From NCBI RefSeq assembly GCF_000758685.1, contig NZ_CP009286.1, forward strand, positions 3,812,501 to 3,876,500: a DNA stretch of 64,000 bases. The letters run 5' to 3'. This stretch comes from Paenibacillus stellifer. Its GTDB lineage: Bacteria > Bacillota > Bacilli > Paenibacillales > Paenibacillaceae. A program made the translations under genes and the position numbers. This document shows, piece after piece, positions 11,107 to 19,741 of this stretch; position 1 is the stretch's first letter, and each line of letters opens with the position of its first letter. Below the pieces are notes generated by a model. It was not told the DNA's origin, made no database searches, and was given only the letters and a program-made list of their open reading frames with translations.

Positions 11107-11502
11107 TTTCGGGTATTTTTCCATGGTGTCATTAGCCCTACGGCAATGCTTTCCCAGTACACAAGCCCGCTGCCGTGCGCGAATCTTTTTTTCGCATTGA
11201 CTGAAATTCCACAATATGGTTCTTGAAATTTAGCCCGGTAAGCTGTTATTCCTATTTTTAAATATTCAAAAGTTTTTATTAAAAAGTAGTTTCATATAAT
11301 ATACGCAATACGCAAAAATAAACCGCAGCGGGCTTCTCCGATCTGATTACTCGTTAGAATCCCTTTCCTTCATTATGTATCCCCTTGGTCTTCTCCGTTG
11401 TGAAAGCGCGTTGTATCAGTCTGCATAATGCGGCAGCATCCTCTCATGTAACAACTTCTCTATCACTTTCTAGTTGCCTAAGTCATTTCCATCATTTATA
11501 GT
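11107..11502. other. intergenic stretch with no gene seen
   Basis: AT-rich spacer between adhE and fnr. I see no open frame with a ribosome binding site and no clear structured RNA. A TATAAT at about 11295 lacks a good -35. Confidence 0.5.
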
Positions 11503-11523
11503 AAAAAAAACTCCTTCGGAGTT
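11503..11523 (-). terminator. orphan minus-strand terminator between adhE and fnr
   Basis: Stem AACTCC/GGAGTT with a 3-base loop followed by eight T on the minus strand. No gene ends here; the nearest upstream minus-strand promoter would have to lie within the fnr promoter region. It may end a short RNA. Confidence 0.65.
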
Positions 11524-11583
11524 GTCGTTTACCCGCATATTGCGAAAACCTATTAAATATGGCACTGAAATTCCGGCTTTTTG

Positions 11584-11665
11584 AGTGAAATTAATCACAA
11601 TGTTGAAATTTAGACACTATTTTTCGAGTTTTTTTCAACGCAAAGTCAGGAATTCATTGTATAAT
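11584..11665 (+). promoter_or_regulatory. fnr promoter with Fnr-type box
   Basis: AGTGAAATTAATCACA (11584-11599) lies about 80 bases before the start point implied by TATAAT at 11660-11665. The -35 is weak. This suggests autoregulation from a class I distance; the same box is also about 42 bases from a possible divergent start on the minus strand. Confidence 0.6.
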
Positions 11666-11713
11666 TAATTTAAAATTTATTGAAAAACTGAGGGAATAAA
11701 GGGGATATCGATT

Positions 11714-12430
11714 ATGAATGAGCATACGAATGTTATCGAGGCCCATGGCAATACGAACTGTTTCTCTGAACAAAACTTCAACCGACTGCTCGTGACAATG
11801 AAAGATCGTCTGGTCCCTGAGGGATCGCATTTGTTCTGGGAAGGGGATTATTCGGATAAGCTGTTCTATCTGAAACGGGGACGCGTCAAGCTCACCAAAT
11901 CCACGGACGAAGGCAAGGAACTCATCCTCTATATGTATCAAGCGGGTGATATGGTCGGCCAAGCGGATCCTTTCTTCAGCACGAAGCACAGCTTCACCGC
12001 CGAAGTCATCGAAGAAAGCGAAGTCGGCGTTATCGAGCATAAGGATCTGGAGATTCTGATCTGCCAGCACTGCGATTTCGCGATCGACTTCATGAAGTGG
12101 ATGGGCATTCACCACCGGCTTACCCAGACCAAGTTCCGCGACCTGATGATGTACGGCAAACCGGGCGCTCTATGCTCCACGCTTATCCGGCTTAGCAACA
12201 CCTATGGCGAGAAGAACGGCGACACAATTCTGATTAACAAAAAAATCACGCATACCGACTTATCCAACATGATCGGCGCGACGCGCGAGAGCGTTAACCG
12301 GATGCTTAGCGATCTCCGCAAAAAGGACGCCGTCGAGTATGAGAACGGCATGATCGTTATTAAGGATCTTGAGATGCTTCAGGATATTTGCCACTGCGAG
12401 CTTTGCCCTAACGAGATCTGCCGCATCTAA
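11714..12430 (+). CDS. fnr: oxygen-sensing anaerobic regulator Fnr
   Basis: A 238-residue Crp/Fnr-family activator. Residues about 20-140 are the cyclic-nucleotide-type sensor fold and about 155-225 the helix-turn-helix (LSNMIGATRESVNRMLSDLRK). The C-terminal end CHCELCPNEICRI supplies the cysteines for the oxygen-labile [4Fe-4S] cluster, as in Bacillus subtilis Fnr, where the cluster is C-terminal rather than N-terminal as in E. coli. It sits among its likely targets: pflBA, adhE, nirBDC and ric. An Fnr-type box lies in its own promoter and a strong terminator follows. Confidence 0.93.
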   Translation: MNEHTNVIEAHGNTNCFSEQNFNRLLVTMKDRLVPEGSHLFWEGDYSDKLFYLKRGRVKLTKSTDEGKELILYMYQAGDMVGQADPFFSTKHSFTAEVIEESEVGVIEHKDLEILICQHCDFAIDFMKWMGIHHRLTQTKFRDLMMYGKPGALCSTLIRLSNTYGEKNGDTILINKKITHTDLSNMIGATRESVNRMLSDLRKKDAVEYENGMIVIKDLEMLQDICHCELCPNEICRI

Positions 12431-12565
12431 TAAGTCTTCACGCTTGAACGTCATGGACTTCATGTTGTAGACGGACTAATCATCTGCCGACTAGTGATTA
12501 CCCTCTTTACACCTCAGTGAAACATACACGTTCGTTTTTTTCGGCTCGGGTCCAGGTAGCCGAGA

Positions 12566-12590
12566 AGCGCCCTCGCAGGGCGCTTTTTTT
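12566..12590 (+). terminator. terminator of fnr
   Basis: Stem AGCGCCCT/AGGGCGCT with a 3-base loop and a seven-T tail, about 135 bases after the fnr stop. Confidence 0.85.
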
Positions 12591-12614
12591 ATGCGATAAA
12601 GACTTTCCAAGTGC

Positions 12615-12663
12615 AATCAAAAAAGGCCGCCGCAGACCCCAAAAGGGACGAGCAGCGACCTTA
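12615..12663 (-). terminator. terminator of the nirBDC operon
   Basis: Imperfect stem AAGGTCGC / GCGGCGGCCTT followed by TTTTTTG on the minus strand, about 30 bases after the nirC stop. Confidence 0.7.
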
Positions 12664-12694
12664 AGCTACCTATGGTACAGTGCGTGCAAATCTT

Positions 12695-13492
12695 CTACTT
12701 TGCTTGACCGGAAGAGCCTCGGCGAACCGGGGAAATCAGCCAGTAGGCCATTCCTACGAACACACCGCCTCCGACGATGTTGCCAAGCGTGACGGGGATC
12801 ATGTTATGAAGCCAGCCGGCCAGCGTTACGGTCTCCGGATGGTTCGGCAGCAGCAGGGCAACGCTCAGCAGCGTCATGTTGGCAACACTGTGCTCGTAGC
12901 CGCTGGCGATAAATGCGAGCAGACACCACCAGATCAGCACAAGCTTCGCCCCTTCACTCTTGGCGCGGGAGGACATCCAGATCGCCAGACAGACGAGCCA
13001 GTTACACAGAATTCCCCGGAAGAAGAGCTGGGAGAACGGCAGACCCATCTTCTTGGCCGCGGAGGCGAAGATAAGATGATCCGGTGCGGCAGCCTTGAAC
13101 AGTCCCGTTCCCTGGATAAGCCAGGCGAGCAGCAGAGCGCCAGCCAGATTCCCGATAAAGACAACGATCCAGTTCTTGACGGTATCCCACACACTCGTTC
13201 TGCCTGCCAGGGTGCTGACGGTAAAGAACATATTATTGCCTGTGAACAGCTCGGAGCCGGCAAAGATGACAAGCGTCAGCGCGATTCCGAACGTCGATCC
13301 CATAATCAGAGGCTGGAATGGAGACTTGGCCGCCGCCAGAGGCGCACCCAGGGTAAATATCAAGATGATGCCAATACCGACGTACGCACCCGCCAGCAGC
13401 GCCGCCAAGGCGTACCTTGGCAGGCTCTCATTCATTTTATCCCGTTTGGCTACCGCCGCTTCAACAATGTTCTCCACGCTTTGCGTAAACAT
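12695..13492 (-). CDS. nirC: formate/nitrite transporter family channel (NirC-like)
   Basis: A 265-residue integral membrane protein of the FNT family with six predicted membrane spans. Family marks are ELFTGNN, CNWLVCLAIWMS, GYEHSVANM and NIVGGGVFVG. It probably moves nitrite into the cell for NirBD: it is the third gene behind nirB and nirD, 44 bases after nirD, in one direction. A formate channel role (FocA) is the alternative because pflB is close, but the operon favours nitrite. It is likely anaerobically induced through the Fnr boxes in front of nirB. Confidence 0.88.
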   Translation of the reverse strand: MFTQSVENIVEAAVAKRDKMNESLPRYALAALLAGAYVGIGIILIFTLGAPLAAAKSPFQPLIMGSTFGIALTLVIFAGSELFTGNNMFFTVSTLAGRTSVWDTVKNWIVVFIGNLAGALLLAWLIQGTGLFKAAAPDHLIFASAAKKMGLPFSQLFFRGILCNWLVCLAIWMSSRAKSEGAKLVLIWWCLLAFIASGYEHSVANMTLLSVALLLPNHPETVTLAGWLHNMIPVTLGNIVGGGVFVGMAYWLISPVRRGSSGQAK

Positions 13493-13536
13493 GTAACTAC
13501 CCCCGCCCTATTTTCTCGTCTTTTTCATCTAACTGC

Positions 13537-13857
13537 CTAAATGCCGATTGCGATTTCATCCCCGTTTACATAGACCGGAAAGACAACGGCCTGACCTTTG
13601 TCCGGAGCCTGAACTTCGCCTGTGCGAAGATCGATCTTCCAGTCATACAGCGGGTCATACAGATAGTGCCCGGATACGATCCCTTCAGCCAGCGGACCGC
13701 CCTTCGGGTGCGGATTCCGGTTCTCCAGAGCATAGAACTCGTCTTGGGAAGTGCGGAAGACCGCGACCTCCTTGCCTTCAATGACGACCACACGGCCGAT
13801 CTGTCTCAAATAATCCTCCACACGGCCGGCTGTATAGACCGCTTTTGCTGTATCCAT
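13537..13857 (-). CDS. nirD: nitrite reductase [NAD(P)H] small subunit
   Basis: A 106-residue Rieske-fold subunit of assimilatory/detoxifying NADH nitrite reductase. The segment ENRNPHPKGGPLAEGI ... YDPLYDWKIDLRTGE corresponds to the Rieske core but the Cys-His cluster ligands are absent, which is normal for NirD. The start at 13857 has AAGGAGAG upstream; the longer frame from 13902 would overlap into the nirB end and has no site. It lies 28 bases after nirB and pairs with it in one enzyme. Confidence 0.93.
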   Translation of the reverse strand: MDTAKAVYTAGRVEDYLRQIGRVVVIEGKEVAVFRTSQDEFYALENRNPHPKGGPLAEGIVSGHYLYDPLYDWKIDLRTGEVQAPDKGQAVVFPVYVNGDEIAIGI

Positions 13858-13885
13858 TGTGCTCTCTCCTTTTCCCGGTAATGGC

Positions 13886-16312
13886 TTAACGGATCTCCGC
13901 ATGCTCGAACAGAGCGGTGCGGGTCTTGTCGTCGTTCAGCATCTTTTTCCACGGATCCTTGACTTGTGCAAGTGCGAAGTCGATGCGCTGCGCAAGCGCA
14001 CGCCGTTCCTCCGGTTGATCCAGAATTACCGATTTGATCTGCTCAAGTCCCAGGCGCTCTACCCACTCGGACGTACGTTCCAGGTAGTTGCCGGTCTCCC
14101 GGTAATACTGCATGACCGCAGAGCAGATTTCCACCAGCTCCTCGTCTGTCTTGACCTTGCAGAGCGAATCCGCGATACGGGGCTTGATGCCGCCATTCCC
14201 GCCGATAAAGATCTCCCATCCGCCGTCGTTGCCGACGATGCCGATGTCTTTGGTGCATGATTCCGCGCAGTTGCGGGGGCAGCCGTTGACCGCCATTTTA
14301 AATTTGGCCGGGAAGTCCAGACGCTCGTATTTCCGCTCCAGCAGAGCACCCATGCCGAGCGAATCCTGCGTGCCGAACCGGCAGAACTGCGAACCGACGC
14401 AGGTCTTCACTGTACGCAGCGACTTGGCATAGGCATAGCCGGAAGGCATATCAAGCTCTTCCCACACCTTCGGAACGTCTTCCTTCTTAACGCCGATCAA
14501 ATCCAGACGCTGACCGCCGGTTACCTTGACGACTTTGACGTCATATTTAATGGAGACATCTGCGATTCTCTTAAGATCCTCCGGAGTTGTTACGCCGCCG
14601 TACATGCGGGGAACGACTGTAAAGGTGCCGTCTTTCTGGATATTGGCGCTCATCCGCTCGTTAACGAAGCGCGACTCCTTCTCGTCCTGATGCGTGTCAG
14701 GATAAATCATGCCCAGGTAATAGTTGACAGCCGGACGGCATTTCGAGCAGCCTTCCTCCTGCTTCCACCCAAGGACGTTCATGACTTCCTTTGTCGTAGT
14801 CAGCCCCTTGGCCTTGATCTCGGCAACAATCTCATCCCGGCTCAAGGTTGTACAGCCGCAGATTCCGGTCTTGGCGCTCTGCTGGAATCCGTCTCCCAGC
14901 ACATATTGGAGAATTTGCTCCACGACAGGCTTGCAGCCGCCGCAGGAACGGGTAGCACCGGTGCAGGCTTTGATTTCATCTACCGTCGTAAAACCGTTAT
15001 CCTGGATAGCGTCCACGATTGCTTTCTTCGTAACACCGTTGCAGCCGCAGACAATTTCTTCGTCCGCCATCGTTTCAACGGAAGCTGTCTTCTTCGCACC
15101 GCCGCCGCAGCAGCCGGTTCCCATCAATTCGCTGTATAATTCGTCTGTCATCTCGGCGCCCGTCTTCACAAGCTTCTGCAAGTTCGCCGATTCGGTTACA
15201 TCTCCGAACAGAACCGCGCCGACGATCCGGCCGTCTTTGAGCAGAATTTTCTTATATGTGCGCTTCCAGTCATCCTTCGCGGCAATGACGGTGTGCTCCG
15301 CCGTATCAATGAACTCGCCAGCCGAGAAGACGTCAACGCCGGAAATTTTCAGCTTGGTCGATACGACCGAACCCTCATACGGAGCGGTGTCCACACCGCT
15401 TAGATGCTTGGCCAGAACGCTGCCTTGTTCGAACAGCGGCGCCACAAGGCCGTAGCATACTCCCCGGTGCTCCGTGCATTCGCCTACCGAATACACATCT
15501 GGCAGCGAAGTTGCCAGGTAATCGTTAACCACGATTCCGCGATTCACATCGATTCCGCTGTTCTTCGCCAGCTCCACATTCGGCTTGATGCCAACCGCCA
15601 TAACGACGAACTGGGCTTCCAGCTCCGTGCCGTCGCTGAATCGCAGTCCGCTTACCCGGCTGTCCCCGGTCAGCTCTGCCGTCTGCTTGCCCATGGCAAA
15701 TTTCACGCCCTGGCGCTCCAGCTCCGCTTTCAGCATCGTAGCTGCGGTGTGATCAAGCTGGCGTTCCATCAGGTCCTCCATCAGGTGGACGACCGTAACG
15801 TCCATCCCCAGATTCACCAGACCTTTGGCCGCTTCAAGGCCGAGAAGCCCGCCGCCGATAACGGCCGCTTGCTTGTAAGACTTGGCGGCATCCAGCATTT
15901 GTTCGCAATCGGCGATGTCCCGGAATCCTACAACGCCCTCTTTATCGCTGCCGGGAATCGGCAGGATGAAGGAATTCGAGCCGGTGGCGATTATGACTTT
16001 GTCATAAGGGAAGACTTGACCGTTCTCCGCGACAACCTGCCGGGCCTCTCCATCAATCCGGACAGCCCGTGTTCCGGTGTGCAGCTCGATGCCGTTGTCC
16101 TTGTACCAGTCCAGGTCATTCAGGATAATATCATCGATCGTCTTGCTGCCTTCGAGAACGTAAGATAGCATAATGCGGTTGTAGTTGGGATGGGGCTCGC
16201 TGCCCAGCACCGTGATGTCGTAGGCTCCGCCCAGCTTCAGAATCTGTTCAACCGTGCCGACACCGGCCATGCCGTTGCCGATCAGCACCAATTTTTTGCG
16301 TTCGGTAGTCAT
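13886..16312 (-). CDS. nirB: nitrite reductase [NAD(P)H] large subunit
   Basis: Reduces nitrite to ammonium with NADH in the cytoplasm. The 808-residue protein has an FAD/NAD reductase part (about 1-400, GNGMAGVGTVEQI), two BFD-type [2Fe-2S] segments (CGCNGVT ... CGGCKP near 425-460 and CGCTTLS ... CSKCRP near 490-525), a ferredoxin-like half domain, and the siroheme/[4Fe-4S] ligands TCVGSQFCRFG and CPRNCAESCTKDIG (about 635-690). GGAGGAG precedes the ATG at 16312. Two Fnr-type boxes lie upstream. No siroheme synthesis genes are visible in the window. Confidence 0.97.
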   Translation of the reverse strand: MTTERKKLVLIGNGMAGVGTVEQILKLGGAYDITVLGSEPHPNYNRIMLSYVLEGSKTIDDIILNDLDWYKDNGIELHTGTRAVRIDGEARQVVAENGQVFPYDKVIIATGSNSFILPIPGSDKEGVVGFRDIADCEQMLDAAKSYKQAAVIGGGLLGLEAAKGLVNLGMDVTVVHLMEDLMERQLDHTAATMLKAELERQGVKFAMGKQTAELTGDSRVSGLRFSDGTELEAQFVVMAVGIKPNVELAKNSGIDVNRGIVVNDYLATSLPDVYSVGECTEHRGVCYGLVAPLFEQGSVLAKHLSGVDTAPYEGSVVSTKLKISGVDVFSAGEFIDTAEHTVIAAKDDWKRTYKKILLKDGRIVGAVLFGDVTESANLQKLVKTGAEMTDELYSELMGTGCCGGGAKKTASVETMADEEIVCGCNGVTKKAIVDAIQDNGFTTVDEIKACTGATRSCGGCKPVVEQILQYVLGDGFQQSAKTGICGCTTLSRDEIVAEIKAKGLTTTKEVMNVLGWKQEEGCSKCRPAVNYYLGMIYPDTHQDEKESRFVNERMSANIQKDGTFTVVPRMYGGVTTPEDLKRIADVSIKYDVKVVKVTGGQRLDLIGVKKEDVPKVWEELDMPSGYAYAKSLRTVKTCVGSQFCRFGTQDSLGMGALLERKYERLDFPAKFKMAVNGCPRNCAESCTKDIGIVGNDGGWEIFIGGNGGIKPRIADSLCKVKTDEELVEICSAVMQYYRETGNYLERTSEWVERLGLEQIKSVILDQPEERRALAQRIDFALAQVKDPWKKMLNDDKTRTALFEHAEIR

Positions 16313-16366
16313 TCTCGTCTCCTCCTCAAAGCGTTCACTCACTGCTCTCAGTTACTTTATAGTGAG

Positions 16367-16431
16367 ATTATACGGTTCAAATTTTAAGCATACGCGTGAC
16401 CGCTATCACACCAATAGTGAATAATTTCACA
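16367..16431 (-). promoter_or_regulatory. nirB promoter with two Fnr-type boxes
   Basis: TATAAT (16367-16372) on the minus strand with boxes TGTGATAGCGGTCACG (16395-16410) and TGTGAAATTATTCACT (16416-16431). With a start point near 16360, the box centres lie at about -42.5 and -63.5, two helical turns apart. Good evidence for Fnr activation of nirBDC. Confidence 0.8.
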
Positions 16432-16463
16432 ACATTTTGTAACAAAAGGAGCGGTGATTCCTC

Positions 16464-16492
16464 TTGACAAATGCTATGACCATCACTTTAAT
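16464..16492 (+). promoter_or_regulatory. plus-strand promoter facing a GGA-rich repeat
   Basis: TTGACA (16464-16469), 17-base spacer, TTTAAT (16487-16492). It faces away from nirB into the repeat block, where no real gene is seen on this strand. Confidence 0.6.
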
Positions 16493-16572
16493 GCATCTTT
16501 TTCACCGTTCATGGAGAATCTGCGGAGAATCCATGAGGAACACATGGGGAGCATTTTGAATACATGGGAACC

Positions 16573-16675
16573 CATGGAGACTGACGGAGAACGCATGGAA
16601 CTTATGGGGAACGCATGGAGACGACGGAGAACGCATGGAGACTGACGGAGAACGCATGGAGACTGACGGAGAATG
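16573..16675 (+). repeat. five 20-21 bp tandem repeats rich in GGA
   Basis: Five units of the type CATGGAGACTGACGGAGAACG (two of 20, three of 21 bases) with partial copies on both sides. About seventeen GGA triplets occur between 16510 and 16695. Short open frames cross it on both strands but none has convincing coding character. Confidence 0.85.
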
Positions 16676-16700
16676 CGGAGAACGCAAGGAGCGTTACGCC

Positions 16701-16737
16701 AAAAAAGCCGCCTTCCGGAGACCGGAAAAGGCGGCTG
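16701..16737 (-). terminator. terminator of ric
   Basis: Stem GCCGCCTT...AAGGCGGC followed by six T on the minus strand, 16 bases after the ric stop. Confidence 0.85.
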
Positions 16738-16752
16738 CAAACTCCTCACGTA

Positions 16753-17457
16753 TTATTGATAACGAGGGAACAGGATATTGTTCTCCAGATGGACATGCTC
16801 GAATGTCATCGCTTCAAGCTCCTCCAGCCGGGCATAGGTCAGCCGGTAGGTGGTGCAGGCATGTGCCGGCGGCTGATAATCGTTCGTAACTTCGCGAAGC
16901 TGTCTGAGGATATTCCCCGCAGCGTCATGTTCTTCTTCCAGGTGGACAAAGCTGTCTCGCAGTGAAGCCAGAGCGGCAGCATCTCCGCCTTTTTCATAGT
17001 CGGCAATCGCCGGAAACTCATGCTCTTCCTCATGCGCAGTATGCTCCAGCAGTTCGTCCTTCAATTGGTTGAACAGGCGGTACATCTCTCCCAGATGCGG
17101 GGAATCTTCGCCGTGCACGCGGAATACCTTGGTGACATTTTGCGCGATCAGCGGCAGTTCCTGGCGCAGGTAGGCATGATGTTTGTGTATTATATGAGAG
17201 ATCAGCTCTGGAGACGGCGCATCATTCCAGACATAATCCCCTTCGAGCACTGGGTAGGATTCAAGAAGTCCGTACAGCTCGCCAATGACGGTGTCCGTCA
17301 GCAGGCCCTTCTCCTCCGCAGCTGTCTTCAAAGGCTTGGCGCCTCCGCAGCAGAAATCGATTTTCTTCATTTTAAAATAATCCGATGCTTTCGGAAATTG
17401 CAGAACGATATCTTTAACCAGGGAATCGGGTTGAAATACAGGCTGTTTAATGGCCAT
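16753..17457 (-). CDS. ric: iron-sulfur cluster repair di-iron protein (RIC/ScdA/YtfE)
   Basis: Repairs iron-sulfur clusters damaged by nitric oxide or oxidants. The 234-residue protein has the N-terminal ScdA_N domain (about 1-70, with DFCCGG) and a hemerythrin-like di-iron domain (about 80-230) with the expected histidines and glutamates: HKHHAYLRQELP, EHTAHEEEHEFP, HLEEEHDAAG, EHVHLENNILFPR. It stands next to nirBDC, whose nitrite reduction can generate nitric oxide, and has its own Fnr-type box upstream. Cytoplasmic. Confidence 0.94.
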   Translation of the reverse strand: MAIKQPVFQPDSLVKDIVLQFPKASDYFKMKKIDFCCGGAKPLKTAAEEKGLLTDTVIGELYGLLESYPVLEGDYVWNDAPSPELISHIIHKHHAYLRQELPLIAQNVTKVFRVHGEDSPHLGEMYRLFNQLKDELLEHTAHEEEHEFPAIADYEKGGDAAALASLRDSFVHLEEEHDAAGNILRQLREVTNDYQPPAHACTTYRLTYARLEELEAMTFEHVHLENNILFPRYQ

Positions 17458-17525
17458 GATGCTCTCCTCCTCGTAGATAAGGGTTAATCTTCTCCTTAAC
17501 CTTACCTCCTGAAGGCAAGCGGGCT

Positions 17526-17541
17526 AGTGATTGCAATCACG
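17526..17541 (-). promoter_or_regulatory. Fnr-type box upstream of ric
   Basis: CGTGATTGCAATCACT, a perfect 14-bp inner palindrome, 70 bases before the ric start. A weak -10 (TAAGGT, 17499-17504) would put it at about -41.5. Confidence 0.6.
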
Positions 17542-17570
17542 CCATTTCCGTCAAGTTGTTGAACATGTAC

Positions 17571-18290
17571 CTAGTGCACACAAGCGTCCATATAAGTGCG
17601 TCTGCCTTCCGCATCTTTCAAATACGGTCCGAGTCCGGCGAATTTCGCCTCATTGACATAGACGCCCGTCATCCATCTTCCCTCCGTCAGACCGCCGTCC
17701 CATTGAAGAACGATATCCGGAGCCGAGACCCATTCCTGGTAGACGCGAACGCCGGTATCGGTGTATGTCTTCCAAGGTTTGCCCTGCTCGCGCAGCCATG
17801 AATCATGTACATATGTCGGGACGAAATATGCCGCAATCGTCTCCAGCTCTTCTCCTTCCAAAAAGGCTTCACAGCCTAAAAAAGGATGCAGCAGCATCGT
17901 CTTCTCATACAGCGACCAGATGACTGCCTGAAGCAGAAGACTCTGTCTTCTTCCGTTGTGAAACGTATACGTTCGCTGCTGTCCTTCTGTCTCCGCCTGT
18001 CCTCGCTGCCCATGCTCCAGACAATGCCGTTCACAGCCGATACACTTCCAGCCTGAGGGGCCATTGATCCACTTTTGAAAAACCGTGCCTTCTCCATTCC
18101 CCTTATATAAGGAGGAAATAATTTCGTATGGCACTCCGATCGTCCTGTCCCACACCGATGATGGAAGATGGCTGTACAGCATATGCAGGACCTTGTCATA
18201 CATAAACTGAACCTTGACGGAAGCCAATTCGAGTTCGGCGACCTCCGCCTTTTCATAAGGGGCTTCCTTCGAGAACAAAGTGGTCTTCAA
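17571..18290 (-). CDS. hypothetical protein with a Cys motif
   Basis: A 239-residue soluble protein I do not recognise. It starts with TTG at 18290, supported by AGGGAGG about 9 bases upstream. It contains CIGCERHC near residue 83, which could bind a metal, and aromatic-rich segments such as WSLYEKTMLLHPFLG. No signal peptide or membrane span. It is transcribed alone from a promoter at 18455-18482 and ends just before the ric control region. Function unknown. Confidence 0.7.
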   Translation of the reverse strand: MKTTLFSKEAPYEKAEVAELELASVKVQFMYDKVLHMLYSHLPSSVWDRTIGVPYEIISSLYKGNGEGTVFQKWINGPSGWKCIGCERHCLEHGQRGQAETEGQQRTYTFHNGRRQSLLLQAVIWSLYEKTMLLHPFLGCEAFLEGEELETIAAYFVPTYVHDSWLREQGKPWKTYTDTGVRVYQEWVSAPDIVLQWDGGLTEGRWMTGVYVNEAKFAGLGPYLKDAEGRRTYMDACVH

Positions 18291-18615
18291 TATGCTCGCC
18301 TCCCTAAATGTTCCCGCATCAGGCAGGGAACCGGTTTGGAAATCTTCAAGCAGTCAAAGGGACATGGAGACCGATCGTTAGCCTTATAACTGAGCATGGG
18401 CCATAAACAGCGCTCGGGAAATCGCTTTCAAAAAAGCGGGCATTGTTTTCTATAATATTACCGGTTCACAGGGATAGTGCAACACTTTTTTGAGCCGGTT
18501 ATCTAAGCAGGTGTGAATACTCGTCCATGAAAGCTTCCGCAGCGAGTCTTCCAGCCTATAAATCAGGGGGACGGTGATCGATAATTCATGGAGTATAGTA
18601 CCGCCCCCTTAAAAA
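18291..18615 (-). promoter_or_regulatory. intergenic stretch with promoter of the hypothetical gene
   Basis: Contains TTGCAC (18477-18482), a 16-base spacer and TAATAT (18455-18460) on the minus strand, a plausible promoter for the gene at 17571-18290. The rest (18483-18615) carries the AraC gene's end region; I see no clear terminator or other gene. Confidence 0.5.
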
Positions 18616-19500
18616 TCAGGTGTGACGAACGGTGTGGCCCATTTGAAGCCGATACCGGGCAGGCGGGGTGCCGGTATGCCGTTTGAACGCTTTGGAGAAT
18701 GAAAAGAGATCAGGGTAGCCAACTGAATCGGCAATTTCTGCAAGTGTATAGCTCGTTTGTTCAAGTAACTGCCTGGCCTCTTTCATTTTAAGTTCCTGAA
18801 TAAATAAAATCGGTGTAATCCCGTATGCTTTGCGAAACTGCTTCGTGAAATACGTCCTCTCTACGCCGGCGTGTTCAGCCGCCTTCTCAACGGTGATCCC
18901 TTCAGCATAATGAATCTCCATATACTCCCTCCCTCTCTGAAGCCAGGTTACGTTTCGGGAGTCCACCCCATTCCGTCCATTAGCCAGAATCCCAAGCCGG
19001 TCAAAGATAAGATGAAACATCGCAAGTCTCCCGAGATCCGTATTTCGCCCCTCCCTGGATTCAGCCAGACGAAAGAACTCTTCGAGCACCTCCATGAGCT
19101 CCGGAGACAACAGTCCCGCACTATGCGAATGATGAGGCGTTAACCCGATTCTTTCAAGCAGGCGAAGAGCGTGCTTGCCGTCAAAAGCGATGAATGCCTT
19201 GTGCAGAAGATCGTCGGGATTTGTGTAATACTCATGCTGGACTTGTGGAAACAGGCAGAAGACATCATTCGGTTGGAGGTTGTAGGTTTCATGATTTTGG
19301 CGCAGGATGCCGCTTCCCTTCAAGACAAAGATCAAGTAGTAATACGGTGAAGTGCGAGGACCGATATGATAATGCGGTTTGGCAATATTTCGGCCCAGAC
19401 GGATCGGCCAGGCTCCGCCGGATTTCTCGTAGCAGGATGGAGTGAAGAAGCATACTTCCAGATACTCAGCAGGGTCTTCTCTCATAAACGCGTTCATCAT
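18616..19500 (-). CDS. AraC-family transcriptional regulator
   Basis: A 294-residue regulator with an N-terminal cupin-type ligand domain (YNLQPNDVFCLFPQVQHEYY near 75) and a C-terminal double helix-turn-helix (VEKAAEHAGVERTYFTKQFRKAYG, then YTLAEIADSVGYPDLFSFSKAFKRHTG is the second helix pair). The start at 19500 is preferred because AGAGG lies 8 bases upstream; the frame is open further to 19542. It is divergent from the ABC importer/radical-SAM cassette and probably controls it in response to the imported compound. Confidence 0.9.
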   Translation of the reverse strand: MMNAFMREDPAEYLEVCFFTPSCYEKSGGAWPIRLGRNIAKPHYHIGPRTSPYYYLIFVLKGSGILRQNHETYNLQPNDVFCLFPQVQHEYYTNPDDLLHKAFIAFDGKHALRLLERIGLTPHHSHSAGLLSPELMEVLEEFFRLAESREGRNTDLGRLAMFHLIFDRLGILANGRNGVDSRNVTWLQRGREYMEIHYAEGITVEKAAEHAGVERTYFTKQFRKAYGITPILFIQELKMKEARQLLEQTSYTLAEIADSVGYPDLFSFSKAFKRHTGTPPARYRLQMGHTVRHT

Positions 19501-19639
19501 GTGCATAACCTCTTTTTCACAATATCCAAGTCTACCTGACAAGACTACCCGCTTAATATTCCATTAATCTTATCTAATAACTCATATTTATGCTGTGATA
19601 TTTCCACTACTCAAAATGACAAATCGAAAAACACGCGAA

Positions 19640-19668
19640 TTGACATTCCCCATGCATAAAACGATTGT
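19640..19668 (+). promoter_or_regulatory. possible promoter of the importer cassette
   Basis: TTGACA (19640-19645) with a weak -10 GATTGT (19663-19668) after 17 bases. A weak -10 fits a promoter needing an AraC activator. Inference. Confidence 0.4.
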
Positions 19669-19741
19669 TATGATTTAAATATAATTTTTCCAATCTGTTT
19701 GATAGGAAATATAAATTCATACGAATAGGGGAGGTATTTTT

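Noticed and set aside
16454-16889. Short open frames through the GGA repeat (both strands)
   Set aside because: Their composition only follows the repeat; no ribosome binding site fits and the 20/21-base unit lengths break the frame.
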